A stretch of DNA of 64,000 nt, from assembly GCA_003439945.1 (NCBI GenBank), contig QVRM01001766.1, positions 62,001 to 126,000 on the forward strand, read 5' to 3'. Below the pieces are notes generated by a model. That model did not search any database. It was not told where the DNA came from and saw only the letters and a list, made by a program, of their open reading frames with translations. The position numbers and the translations under genes are program-made. This DNA is from Dermanyssus gallinae (taxonomy: Eukaryota > Arthropoda > Arachnida > Mesostigmata > Dermanyssidae). The stretch's first letter is position 1. The number at the start of each line of letters is the position of its first letter. This document shows, piece by piece, positions 1 through 13,049 of this stretch.

Positions 1-443
1 ATCTTCCATCTAGCCAGATGTTGTTGGTCAGATGTTGTTGGTCAGACGATAATGAGACCGAAGAGGCAACAACGAACGGTCAGCGATCAAACAGGGACGA
101 CCCTGTCAATGGGGAATTGGAACATGCCACTCCGTCCGTTCCTCCGTCCGCGAAGTAATGCCTCGGACAGTGAGTCGCAGCAGCGCGAAAACCTTGAACT
201 TGAACTTCAACAATGATGTAATTGTAACTCTGGTAAAAAGTAAAAAACAAGGCTTGATAGATAGATAGATGGTTAGATATGACACCTTCACACAGCTCGA
301 ACGGTACAAGAATAAAGAACATCATAAGCATATCTAATAATAGGAATAGGATTGTGACTACAATCATGGACGCCGGTGTGATCATTTTTCATGCCGTAAA
401 TATGTGTGGCAGTATTGTTACAGAGGTTTGAAACAATATTAGG

Positions 444-445
<2 letters not shown>

Positions 446-477
<32 letters not shown>
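446..477. repeat. (TA)n microsatellite
   Basis: 32 bases of alternating TA. Confidence 0.97.
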
Positions 478-479
<2 letters not shown>

Positions 480-1817
480 CATCTACAATTAAATGAGAAA
501 TATTATAAAGGTAAAACTTGTTTTTTTTGTTTATCGTCTTCTCCGTTTTCTGTTTTCTATTATTAGCAATCAATCACTTCTCCTAGTCGCGAAAAGTTTA
601 CCGCGGCGGGTCGCCTTGTCAGGGTGAGACACTTTGCCACTAACGCCACTCAGGTTTGTGCTGATCACAGAAGATCCTGCGTCGAATCGATATCAGTTCG
701 TTGACAGACCAGCGAAAGTCGGATTGAGGGGCGGTTTGACCGACTTCGGCTCCTCATCGGCTTTGCCTGACCTCACCCGCTTTTTCCGACTAAATAACCC
801 AGTGACTGACCGACGCGACTCACGCATGTTGGCGGGTCTAGCTCAGCAAACCCAGAAGCCGGTCGTTTCGTCATTGATCAGGACCCATCTGCTACTCATC
901 TTGACTAAGCTGACTGACTTATTTAGCTGTGTTTTTTTTTGCTGTTGCTTTTGTCATTATTGCTACGGGGTTTTATCTTAGTTATTGCCACTAATAGTTT
1001 TGTTGTTGTTGTTGTTGTTGTTGTATATTTGTACCACATCTGTTATCGCTTTGCTTACTATACCTGCTAGTTGAAAAAATACCGTTTCATTGCTTCTCTT
1101 GTCGCTGTTGAACGTCGCCACGCTTCACGCTTATCGTTCTAACGTTCACGATAGATTCTTTCTCTCGTCTCGACCTATTTTTAACATAAAATATTTAACA
1201 TCTGAGTGTAACAATGCCATGCATCGGATTTGCCGATTTTGCAGACTTCGTGGAACAACTCTCGACGGGAATGTGTTGTTTATCTTCATCGAGTGCGCGA
1301 TCTCCAATAAGATTTACTCCACTTTGTAGTCTACGATCTACATAATTAAACACCTTAGTCTAGTCATTCCCGAGACAATACATATTTTTATACAGCGATA
1401 TAGATCGCCTTGTTTGTGCAAACTTTGTTGACACAAAAGATACGCTCTTACGAGAAATAATACAGTTTATTGACTTGATAAATGTCGCCTGTACTCTCTC
1501 AATAGCACTTATATGTTCTACCATACAAAAAGCCCAAACCTAGCCACAGTAGAGGTATTTGGGTGAGTTTAGACTTTTGTACAAAATTCACATAGAAATC
1601 CGGACTTTTAAAATTAAGCATTATGAGGCAGCCTACATAAATATGAGGCCGACGGGTGTTTGGCAGACATGTTTTGAGAAATCTAGTTTAAGAGTCACAA
1701 CCGCGCCCAAAATCACGAACAGGTTCAACTACCGGTATTGCCTCGTTATCGAGTGTATACGGTGGCGAACTGCCATCTGATGACACCGCGACCCACATAA
1801 AAGGGCACATTTGCATC
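478..1817. other. No gene seen
   Basis: AT-rich sequence with a (TTG)n run at about 1001-1025. Open frames are short and show no recognisable motif. Confidence 0.6.
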
Positions 1818-2136
1818 CTATATACAATACCAGCTTCTAATATTTTGAATTGCTAGTTGAATAATGCTTGTGGCGTTGCCGACTTCAGAGTATAGTTCTA
1901 AATCGTCCGCAAACAAGAGTTGAGACACTCCTTCTGGAATCACTGATGGGATATCAAGGGCGCGTACATTTATGTATCCTGAAGAGCAAGGGGCGAACGC
2001 ATGGTCCTTGCGGCATCCCTGAGGTGCAAGGCAGGAAACCACTTTCTAAGTCACCGACTTTGACGGTAAACGTTCGCCCGGAAAGTGGTTGCTGATTCCC
2101 AATGACGAGTTGTGGAATCAGTATCAATATTTCCAA
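1818..2136 (-). mobile_element. LINE reverse-transcriptase fragment
   Basis: Two overlapping minus-strand frames separated by a frameshift near 2000. The upstream frame reads SGMPQG...PLLF (RT motif B, normally GVPQGSxLGPLLF). The downstream frame reads SQLLFADDLELYSEV, with the catalytic FADD of motif C. This arrangement fits the CR1/Jockey group of non-LTR retrotransposons. It is a dead fragment of about 320 bases; no 5' or 3' end is visible. Confidence 0.8.
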
Positions 2137-2444
2137 AGTTTTGTAGCGACAGAGTATGATTATTCACCTGGTGAAATGCCTTTCAAAAATCCAAATATAT
2201 TATGCAATAAAATGTTCTGCGATAATGTATGTGTTTATGTGAGGCTCCAATTGTCAATTTCACGTACTGGGATCGATAACGGTTAGAATTCCGACCCGAC
2301 GATTGCCGACGACGTCTGTTGTTGCTGCTGCTGTCGTTGTTGTTGTCGTTGCAGCGATCGTCCCCGACTTGAAGACGGCGTCACGGAGTGAAGGAATGTC
2401 GTCGGACCACTTCGGAACGTGCATGCACGACAACTACTATAACA

Positions 2445-2545
2445 ACAACAACAACCACAACAACTACAACAACAACAACAACAACAACAATCACAACAAC
2501 TACAACAACAACAACCACAACAACTACAAGAATATCAACAACAAC
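2445..2545. repeat. (AAC)n compound microsatellite
   Basis: About 100 bases of AAC/CAC/TAC triplets; the translated poly-Asn or poly-Thr frames are artefacts. Confidence 0.93.
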
Positions 2546-2998
2546 AACTCCGACACCTTTCTGTCGCCGAGCTATAGAAGTTACGCCTGCGACAAACTGT
2601 TGTCGCTCGGTGGAAGAGCTGTCCCGCCACGTCGTGGACGAGCCAATCGCTGGTCATAGCCAGCAATGAGTCAGCGAAATCAATGAGAAACGATGACGAA
2701 GAGACCAACAATACGTTCATGTTGAAGTAGTTGCTATAAGTCTTTGCTCGCCGCTCACTGCTGTCATCGATCGTATACTTCGGATATTGATGATTGCTAT
2801 TACACGTTCGTTAGCTTCCATCTTTGATTTATCGTTTTGGGGGTTTATTCACCATGAATTGGTAGCATAAGCTTTGATTTAGCTCAGCAATATTCGATCA
2901 TCCAGCAGCCAGCCCAGAGCTGACGAGGCGCTGCCAACATCGATGATACCAACAGCTACAACAAGTTGAAGAAAAAGAAACCACGAGAAAGAGCAAGA

Positions 2999-3105
2999 AC
3001 AACAACAACAGCCCCAGCAGCAACAGCAGCAGCAAGGAAAGCAACAACATCAACAAAACCAACAAAAACGACAACAACAACAACAACAACAACAACAACA
3101 GCAAT
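2999..3105. repeat. (AAC)n / (CAG)n microsatellite
   Basis: Interrupted AAC and CAG triplets over about 105 bases. Confidence 0.9.
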
Positions 3106-3302
3106 GATAACAAGAGTCGCTAGCAACGTAAACTATTTCCCGGATAAGGCTACGATCGTACGCAAACCATTTATTTCCCCTATCATCATTCGTATCAGCG
3201 ATGACAATGAGACGCTTGTAGTCGTCCGCGCATCGGACGTTTGCGCGGGGGGAATCCATAACTTCCGTACGCCTCGCGGAACAGAACTCCTTCCCCAGAA
3301 AC

Positions 3303-3361
3303 CAGCGAGGGGAAAATCGAAACCTTTGCGTCTGCCAGCGAGAATCGAACCTTTGCGTCTG
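3303..3361 (+). repeat. Short tandem duplication
   Basis: cagcgag...tcgaa(a)cctttgcgtctgc occurs twice in tandem; the second unit is shorter by about 7 bases. Confidence 0.85.
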
Positions 3362-3770
3362 CAGATGCATTCGATGTCGAGGATCGTCGAAGCCGCGAAG
3401 CATTGGCAACTAACTCTCTGCTCGTTGGCTCAGCGTACACAACCAGCAGCCTGCAGTCGAATTCGGCCGCCTCTCTAGCAGGCCAAACGAGCTGCAGCGG
3501 ATTTGCCATTGCTGCGCTGTGCCGGCAGAGGCCGGAGCGAGGCGAGTGGCCTTTTTCAGTTGTTGGCCTGTGTTCGCCAGTTCGTCCCTGCATGCCACCG
3601 TCAACTATATGCTGTGCTATTTTCTTCTCCCCCTCTCTCTCTTTCTCTCTCCAACGCGTTACAAGATAACCTGCAATGATCCTACATAGATAAGTGAGGC
3701 ATCCGGATTAAAATTGACATTGCCTTTTGAACTGTATGTTCTGTGAACGACAAATGCGCGTCAATAAACG

Positions 3771-3771
<1 letters not shown>

Positions 3772-3852
<81 letters not shown>
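3772..3852. repeat. (TA)n microsatellite
   Basis: 81 uninterrupted bases of TA. Confidence 0.98.
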
Positions 3853-3855
<3 letters not shown>

Positions 3856-4032
3856 GATTGCCTGCCGCTGACACTAGTATTACGTGCGTTGAACAGGTTT
3901 TGAGCGCTAAGCTTGCCATCAATTGGCATAGCTTTGATAAGCTTCATTATTAGGTCATCACCTCACCGTTCTTCGCAAGAACTTTGTCGAATGGCGAAAG
4001 GCCTCGAATCAGTAGTTTTGCTCTGCAAACAG

Positions 4033-4065
<33 letters not shown>

Positions 4066-4453
4066 TACGAATGAATGATCTAGCGCGCCGGCCCGGCCGT
4101 CCGTCGTCGGCGATGACACCGACAACGCTCCCAGCTGCTGGGATGCGGGATCGGTATTTCGGCCGTAAGCAACGAAGCCACCACAGCGCTTCGCCTAACA
4201 ATAAAGCGGCAGTAAACACGATCATGACAACAACTAACAGTGGTAAAACTGTAAATAAGGGGGTGTTTTAAGCTGTGACAACCACATATTCTTTGGACGA
4301 CTTCCGTAATGGGCTCGTAAGATGCCTGTGGCGCGATAGAGTCTATTACTGCACGCACCGTCATCGCTGTCTCTGACGTGCAAAAATGAATTTTAGTCAG
4401 TGCAGTACAGTTATGGATCTCGTGCTACTTTTCTCGAAAATAAAAACGCTTCT

Positions 4454-4461
4454 TATATATA

Positions 4462-4539
<78 letters not shown>

Positions 4540-4570
4540 ATATATATATGTATATATATATATATATATA
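4454..4570. repeat. (TA)n compound microsatellite
   Basis: About 117 bases of TA with TGTA interruptions; a shorter (TA)n lies at 4032-4057. Confidence 0.97.
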
Positions 4571-5364
4571 TTTACGGGGGTCCGTCTTACAAAGCAGCGC
4601 AAAAGCACGTGCGTTGACGGCAAATGTTGGTTGAGAGTCCGTGGCTGAAAAGGCAGTTTTAGGTGGCTCGGCGAACTGTGCTGTTCCTCTCGCGACTTGG
4701 TCGCATGACACGACGTCGAGTACCCCACGGTGGTTGACTCGTTTGACGTCGCGTTAACGTTACGCTAACGTCGTTGTCGTCGTCGTCATCAGCCAGCCTA
4801 TCATCTATGTCATCAGCCAGCGATCTAGCGAGGTATTTGATTGAGTTATCCGTTAATATTTGAGGTCATTCGCAACTTCGGTATTTGCTCGACCGATGCT
4901 CAAGCGGTGACATCATTACTCTTCTTCTTTCGGTCAGCAATTAGAGAGGTATTTGCAATGCATGGACAACGCCAGCAGAGAGGCGCAGCGACCTGTTTCT
5001 GCCGCCACGACAGTTTCCGTCGACACGGACGACAACAACGACAATGAACAATGGCGTCCGGCGACCAACAACGTGTTGTTGTTTGCTTTCGCGTCTACTA
5101 CTTGTCCTGCGTTTTCTGTTTTCTATTAGTATCAGTTGTCGTCTTCCTCTTCTTTTCTTCGTCTCCTTTAACTTGTTTCTTTGCTTTTACCCTTACTCTT
5201 TTTTCCTCGAGGAGCACCACCTCCCAAAAGAAGGGAGGTCATGGAGTTTGATCGCTGGTTGCCACTGGTTTTTTCGTTCGCCCGGTATCATCATCATTGC
5301 CAGACGGTGAAAGAAAAGTCAGCTTCAGCAGCAGCAGCAGCAGCAACAACACCAACAACAGCAG

Positions 5365-5470
5365 GTAGAGACCGGCCAGTCAACTAGAATGGACTGTTTT
5401 TCAAGTCTGTTTTCACAGTAGAGACCGGCCGAGTCAACTAGAATGGACTGTTTTTCAAGTCTGTTTTCAT
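5365..5470 (+). repeat. 53-bp tandem duplication
   Basis: Two nearly identical units beginning gtagagaccggcc and containing caactagaatggactg and ttcaagtctgttttca; one base differs in length. Recent local duplication. Confidence 0.97.
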
Positions 5471-5677
5471 TGGCCACCGTTCGTTCCACCCGTCCGTGCT
5501 CGCAGTTGCCATGTGTCTATGGATCGAGTCGTGCGCTTTCGCTACGAACTGTATGTATAATGCAGCAACGGCAGCAGGGCCAATTACAATGACAACAAGT
5601 GAGCAACTGTATGATGATCTGCGTATGCATGCCTACATGGAGGTACAAAGGTACCTTCTCGATGCCACGATCGTTGT

Positions 5678-5830
5678 TGCTGTTGCTGCTGTTTATGTTA
5701 TTGTTGTTGTTGATGTTGTTTTTGTTGTAATGACTGCTGCTGCTTGTTGTTGCTGCGTTTTCTGCGGTGGTGGTGATTGCTGTTGTTGTTGCTGTTGCGT
5801 TTACTGCTGTTGTTGTTGTTGTTGTTCGGC
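5678..5830. repeat. Compound TTG/CTG microsatellite
   Basis: Degenerate TTG, CTG and TGG triplets over about 150 bases. Confidence 0.85.
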
Positions 5831-6024
5831 AATCAGTTCTTGTTTGCTTGTCGCTGCTGTGGTGTTGTTGCTACTCGGTTCGATTATGAGCATATACCGT
5901 TTTGTCAGCAGCCGACTAGTCAGTCCACTAGTTACTACGTAATGGTTGGTGCGGAGGTTAGTGGCCCCTGTTAACATTGAGCGGCTATCGCTCAATGAGT
6001 GCAAATGGCATCGGCTTGGGCTGA

Positions 6025-6125
<101 letters not shown>

Positions 6126-6910
6126 TAATGACCGATTCATTCCTGTCTCCCACTTTCTCTGCTTCTCTCTACCCCTCCTCCTTTTGCACACGTCTTTCTT
6201 CGGGTTTGTCTCGTTTCCGAGCTTTCAGTGCGGCCGTCTTCTCGTTTTATTCATTGCCTTGCGATGTATGGCGGCAACGACCAGAGCGGTCTGGCGGGTT
6301 CGATAGCACCCCCGTCTAACCTTGTCGCCTAAAGTTGTAAATGTTTTTCTTTTTCCTCTTTTCCCTAGGCGTTTCGTTCTGGTTCTGTCGGCCTGTGTAT
6401 AAACAGCACATTGCCAGCCGCCGTGCTTGAACGCTATGAACTGCCTTTAAGCCATCTTTGAACGGCGGAATGGCGGCCGAAACGACGGTCACTTTCCTCA
6501 GCTCCTCTTACAGCACTTGCTGTTCACGTGTTCACGTGCCCTACCACGTCTAGATTCTCGTTGCGTAGCAGTGTTGACAGTGTTGGAAAAAAGTGCTACC
6601 AGCTAAAGGCAAACTGTGCGCTGACTGTGAATCTCGGATACTGGTCACGCTGGGCCCGTCAATTCAGTTCTTCCGGTAACACTAATACCTAGCCACAAGT
6701 AACGTTTATTCTTCTATTATTGGCGTCGACGGCCTTCCCGAACCGGGCTCATCTCTGGTTGCTTTACGTGCGTCGCAAAATCGACGGTACCACGTATACA
6801 CAGTGTAGTTTGGGATACTTCTTAATCACAATCATAAGCAGTTCGCCACAACATTTGCTGCATCATTTTAGAACATATGCTTTGACTTTTAATACCGAAC
6901 GTTAGGCAAA

Positions 6911-7037
6911 TTTGTTGCTCCTCTATATTCGGCCCCTTACGAACCGAATTTTGTTTTCTTCACTTGTCTAAATCAAGCTCAAACAATAAACACCGCCACC
7001 AATTGGTGCAAAATGCGGTCTGTGTTTTGTGAATGGC
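6911..7037 (+). repeat. Dispersed noncoding repeat (pair with 33242-33373)
   Basis: Shared blocks include ttgttgctcctc, ttcacttg, aaactcaa-like agctcaaacaataaacaccg and ccaccaattgg. No protein or tRNA-like promoter is seen. Confidence 0.75.
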
Positions 7038-7130
7038 TCTTCCAAGCAAAACAAACTAAACCTACCTTGGTGTTGTCAGATCAGTTTTTAAAATTCAAAA
7101 TACTGGAAGTTGTCGGTCCGACCTTATTTA

Positions 7131-7136
<6 letters not shown>

Positions 7137-7197
<61 letters not shown>
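7137..7197. repeat. (TA)n microsatellite
   Basis: About 60 bases of TA. Confidence 0.97.
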
Positions 7198-7203
<6 letters not shown>

Positions 7204-7952
7204 TAGGTAGGTTACGTTACCCTGGCAGCGCCATGTCAATGACATTGGCATATCGACGTAACTGACATTGGTTGCGACGTCAGCTCGCACTCGAGGCTGC
7301 GAAGGTCAAACAGGACACACCCGGTGGGGCTGCAGTTAAGCTTCGTCAGGTTTCGATAGCGACCAAGGCAAGAAGATGATGAGCGCGCCGAGGCCGTGCC
7401 GTCGATGTGCCGCTGCGTGGCGCGCTGCTCGACCGAGGTGCTATTCTGTTTCTATGCTTGTATGATTTGGTCAGAATTGCTAGTTTTATTGAAATATCGT
7501 CTTAGTGATAACGACATTAATGCACTTTTTAGTCGATCTCAATTATGACTACTAGTAGTTATTTAGCTGATTTTAGCCGAAACTTCCTAAATAAGAGGAG
7601 GGTAGCTTCTAAAGCTTCAAGCAGAAGCAGCTGTTGCTGTTGTAGTCGATATAGAAGATAATGTAATCGCAGCAATCGAACTATGCAGTAACACGCGAAG
7701 TCAATTGCGCAAAGCATTCATAGGCGGCAAACGGCTTCGTCTGAGCGCTTGCACACGGACAGACCTATTACTACACAGCAAGACCAGTTGAAGGCACCAC
7801 TGCTGAAATTCGTCACCAGGCGTTCACCAAACCTCGCTCAAAGCAGTACTAGTCAATGCGCCAATGCAGCGGACAGTCCCTCAGAAATACATTATATCGT
7901 TTACATCTCGCACTGCTCACCGTATTATACAAACAACAACTGTTCCGAACAA

Positions 7953-7986
7953 TGTATATATATATATATATATATGTATATATGTG

Positions 7987-8080
<94 letters not shown>
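7953..8080. repeat. (TA)n compound microsatellite
   Basis: About 128 bases of TA with TGTA and TATTATA interruptions. Confidence 0.97.
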
Positions 8081-8083
<3 letters not shown>

Positions 8084-8099
8084 GAACACTGCCGAGTGT

Positions 8100-10450
8100 G
8101 CAAACGTATTTTAAATGATTACTACATCATCGCAATATTTTCTATATATATATATATATACCATCGTTGCCAATATAATATGTTGCAAGAAATGCTCGAT
8201 ACAGCTCTTTTGGAGTCCACTGGATAAGAATAATAACAATCCTACCTGGGCAACAGCAACACCAATATATCTCATATCCTGACCATATATCCGGGAAATA
8301 CTTATTGTTTCGGGCATACAAGTAATTCTATAATTCAGGCTGTGATCGTCCTTATTCGTTTCGATTCTACTGAGCGTGTCTTGACATTACGGTTATTTTT
8401 CTAGATTCCCTACAGTTGAAGTATACCTCAATCAAGTACTTATTTGGTTCTGGTGTCTTCCCTTTGACCTTCAAGCTTACCTTTTTCATGGTAAATCTAA
8501 CGGCGCAAAAAATATGTTCATCTTGTTGTCGCCTTATTTCTCTCTGTACGTTTGTCTTCTAAGCAATTTAGCCGGCCCGTCCAATCAAATGCAAAGAAAA
8601 AACAATAATTGTATAGCTGTCTAACTGCGTTTGCGCTGTTCGACCTACGTGTCGAAACACCTCATGGTTTTACTTTAAAATAAAAAATACTCATATTTAT
8701 GTGCTACATAAACGCAATCTTGTTTAATACTTCCAAAATATTCTTTAATGCCATATTAGTGATTATACACCTCTATGAATCGTCAGCGCCTGATTATTTA
8801 CGCTCCTCCATATTAGGGTTGGAGTCTCAGAATGACCGCGCAAAAGCGCCAATTCCAAGAAACGGAGTTATTTTTATCCCCCTACGTACGTGCAACTCAG
8901 TTACTGCGGCTTTTGCTCGACTTGAAAAAAACATTTGGCTTTATTCCGATCGCCTTGTTGCGTGATACAATGCACCTCTTTGTATCACTTGTTTCTTATG
9001 AAATCGACATTTGGAGCAATGTGCCCATGACATATATCTGCTGCCTTGAGGCCATATAAAAGAAAGCTATCTGCACCATCGACGAGGCTTCTTATCTCGG
9101 CGACGCTGCAGCGCTCGTTCTGTAATCGCCCTGATACTCAGCTTGCATCATCAATCCTCTTACTTTCGGAATGACTGTACTCAATTTGCCATAGTGTACA
9201 AAATCGTGGTTATCGCACGATCCTTTTCACCGTCTTTCTCTCACTTTTTGTCTCTTCCTAGGCCGGACACCGGCAAACTAGTATTAATTGTTGTTATTCT
9301 TATTGTTGTTGCTGTTCTGAGTCGAGAACTGGAAGTAGATACTCAGTGTTATAATTGTACGAGGCAGAAAGAGTTGCGCGCCGTATTCATCCTATTTCAG
9401 CTAGAAGAGCGCCTTAACTAGAGAGCGCAGGACCCCGACGACGTAAGGTCCTGTCGATGCACTCAAGTCGGATGCCTTTACCTTTGTAAATAAATACATA
9501 GACACACAACAAATCTAGAACACAATGCACACCTACAGCCATAAAAACGAACACACTGTGCTATGATTTTCATAAGCGCATGTGGCTAAGAACGTTATCT
9601 CTGCATCAATACCACCCTTCATTCAAGTAGCGACTATTTTCAGCGTATATGTTGTCACCTAGCTTTGCAACTCTTTGCCTTTCACCGACACAACATTCAC
9701 GCTGGCAAATGTTGGCGAGTAGAATACACACAACAAGTTACTAAATACACAAAATGAAGTGCAGCCAATTATAAACGATTGAAATTCTGATTTTTTTTTA
9801 TTGGGATAACGTATTAACCTCATAACGTTCGGCTCTACTACGTACTACGATACGTTGTAAAGGTCTTGAGCATGTATTCACACGGCAAACAAATGAGCGA
9901 CACATAAAATGAAAACTTTTTTTACAGCCAGTCTTAATTCACACAAACATCCTATTTATCTTGCCAAGAATGACGCTGACTCTAATCTTTTCTTCTGTTT
10001 CTTTCGCTATACACCCGGCTTCATACACAATATGAACTTGCCACTCGACCGGCCCGATAGGAGCAGAATAGTGGCCAAACGTCAGATTTCCTTTCTTGAG
10101 CGTGTTCAGGCACACTGCAGTGTGACAGCGCAGTACATTTCACTCACTGAGAAGGAGAACTGCGCGATACGCACGCAGAATTTGTCTATTCGCCTGAACG
10201 TAACACAACAATTTATTGTTATATACAATATACCCGACAACAGCAACACATGGATTAACCAAGGAAGGACGTGCAGCGTCTGCGATCCGAGGTTCTAACT
10301 CCGCTTTTTTTCAGTATTGGTGCCGGTTAGGCTATGGCGACGATAATCTTCACCGCCATGGTCATCACCGTAATTATTCTTGATGTCGTTGTTCCGGTTG
10401 CGGTTGTTGCTCTTGCGTTCTTTGTTACTTATCTTGTGTCACGTATTGTT
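8100..10450. other. No gene seen
   Basis: Unique-looking sequence of moderate GC. The longest plus-strand frame (9909-10298, 129 codons) has no domain, signal peptide or splice support. Confidence 0.55.
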
Positions 10451-10456
10451 GTCGTC

Positions 10457-10620
10457 CTCGAGACCTGTGGCGTGGTGCATTCGCCTGCGTCTCGCGGGTT
10501 CGAGCCCCACCGTTGCACCTTTGTATTTATGGGGTACGTATTTATACACCGTCTATGAAGCAATGCGAAAAGCAGTCCCGTGGACGTTAAATCTGGGCTG
10601 AGGGCCAGCCAGAAACGTTT
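10457..10620 (+). mobile_element. tRNA-derived SINE, family 2 (class II tRNA-like head), copy A
   Basis: The head has box A ggcgtggtgcattcgcctgc and box B gggttcgagcccc. The body (cgttgcacctttgtatttatgg, aatgcgaaaagcagtcccgt, ggctgagggccagcc) is shared with 24711-24890 and 34706-34861. This copy lacks about 23 bases of the long variable arm seen in the others. Confidence 0.88.
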
Positions 10621-11375
10621 AGATATTGTTGTCATATAGTCTTTGTTGTTGCTGTTGCTGTTGTTAGTGGTGGTGGTGGTGGTGCTACCGATGTCGCCCG
10701 CATCTTTGCCGATGTCCAGATAAAGATCAAGATACAGCCAAGTATCGAAAGAAGTTCACTCTTGCAGAACGCATATCAATGACAATTAAACGATGTTCGT
10801 TAGGTCACGTGGAGAGGTGGGGCTAGTCGTTTTCCTCGCTTTTTATGACGGTCATCCGGTTGCTTGCTTCCTTGCCTGCCTATTTACCATGTCATCGTGC
10901 GTTGTTGTTGTTGTTGTTGTTGTTGTTTGCCTACGCAAATAGACCGGCGTAGTTGGGGCAACTTCGGCTACGATTTCTGTCCTCTCGTCAGATTTTCGGA
11001 TTTACACATCGATCAGACTTTGTCTACTGTCGACTATTTTTTGACGCGCTTCTGGCGACTGTTTAGTTAGAAGCCATCCAACAATTTAGAAACACTTGAT
11101 GTCGATCCCACTTGATGACTAGCCTTCTAGTACAGCGATTATTCTAGTATACGGCAAGAGCCCGTTGCAGACGCCGTGCAGGCAGGCACGTCCACTATAT
11201 GCGTTACGCATTATCCAAGGTATTTGCATCGGTCGCAAATTCACGCACGAACGTCGAAAAGACGCGCTGGATAGCGAAAACCCTTCCCTATACTCAACTC
11301 AGTGCGGTATGTTCAATGAGCCATGAAAAGCATCGACTCAGACTGCTCCCTTGCTTTTGTTTCCCTCTCTTACTA

Positions 11376-11417
<42 letters not shown>

Positions 11418-11664
11418 GTACCGGGATCGGACAGGCAGTTGCTACTAAGTTGAGTGGACTGGTTACCCTCCATTTTAGAACAGTAGAACAACAAACAATT
11501 ATTGTTTAGTTAGAACTATAATATCGTTATAACGAAGCTCATTATTGTAAATAGTAGAACCAACAAATACAGTGACCTAGTCAAATAGGCCGCTTTCTAT
11601 TTAATAATGAGCTAGTACATCCCACATATCTTAGAGTTGTACTATATTCATGTGCACGCGGGCG

Positions 11665-11698
<34 letters not shown>

Positions 11699-11827
11699 CG
11701 ACAGGACAAGACAGATAGAGAAAATCGCCGGTGACTCTGACTATAAGAGTCGCGGGTTTAATCTTGGAGCGAGTTTTATTTGCGATCTACCCTTTTTTAG
11801 ATTTGTAGATTTTAGGAGATATAGTAA

Positions 11828-11862
<35 letters not shown>

Positions 11863-12173
11863 ACATGTTTGTTGTTCATCTTGTGATTTTGAACCTCATG
11901 ATTGTTTTTCTTGTAGTTGCTGCTGTTCGCTTTGGCACAGATTTGCCAATCCTTCTAGGTCCCCGTCGCAGCAGAGATATTTAGGAAGTTTTCTGTGTCA
12001 AAAAGCCAACATAGGGGAAAATTCGTCCAGTTAGGAATTGCCCGGCCCGCATGGATGCATGCCCGCTGCCGATACCGCTACTCGATAGCTCAACAGAAAT
12101 AACGGCGAACTCATTTCTCCTGGGAATGGGAGCTCCCCTGTGCTGCAGCGCCGTACCCACCCTCCCAGATTCG

Positions 12174-12215
<42 letters not shown>

Positions 12216-12396
12216 TGTGCGTGTGTGTTTTAAAACGAGAGCGGCAAGTAAGAAAACGTTCTCAATATATTGCACTTAGCTACATTGCGGGTCTAACGTT
12301 TATATTATCTAGCAAGCGCAATGTAAATCATACTGTGTAATATGCTGTCTCTGGTACTTGACGATATAACGACGTACATAAAAAGTAGCATTTAAG

Positions 12397-12397
<1 letters not shown>

Positions 12398-12443
<46 letters not shown>
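12398..12443. repeat. (TA)n microsatellite
   Basis: About 45 bases of TA; similar shorter tracts lie at 11374-11416, 11667-11695, 11839-11862 and 12183-12212. Confidence 0.95.
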
Positions 12444-12444
<1 letters not shown>

Positions 12445-12929
12445 CCAAAGCATGGTTCATTCTGTACGCTCAAACCGAGCAAACACCTCGCAATAACACG
12501 TTGTTTACGAGGCGCACTACAATTTGACTGAATCGGTTCGATCGAACAGATAGACGTGCAGATTAAATGGATAGGCGGAGACATGGGTGGAAAGCAGATG
12601 CGTGGCGCTGTATCGACCAATAGTAGTAGTAGTGGCATTTTTTTCATGGTAGTATATTGTTGTTGCTTTTGTTGCTGCTATTTTTGTTGTTGTTGCTGCT
12701 GTTGCTATTATTGTGGTGGTGTCGTCGTCGTTATTTCCATGATCGTTGTTGTTACTGCAATCGTGGCGGTCGTGGCACCGTGGCATACGAATTTGGCCAG
12801 AGCAAAATCGGTGAAGGAAACAGGTGCGGGATGAACACCGGACGAAAAAAACAAAAATGACTGGCTCGGACATCTCGTCAATACATTAGAACGGCAAGCA
12901 AACATGCAACAACAGTGTCAAAGATAGAA

Positions 12930-13048
<119 letters not shown>

Positions 13049-13049
13049 C

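Noticed and set aside
2303..2669. Asn-rich and Thr-rich frames around the AAC repeat
   Set aside because: Low-complexity triplet repeat open in several frames at once; no motif or splice support.
9045..9100. TATA-like ccatataaaag with downstream pyrimidine/initiator-like sequence
   Set aside because: No transcription unit can be recognised downstream; TATA-like strings are common in AT-rich DNA.
9909..10298. 129-codon plus-strand frame
   Set aside because: No domain, repeat, signal peptide or splice site; length is within chance expectation for 64 kb.
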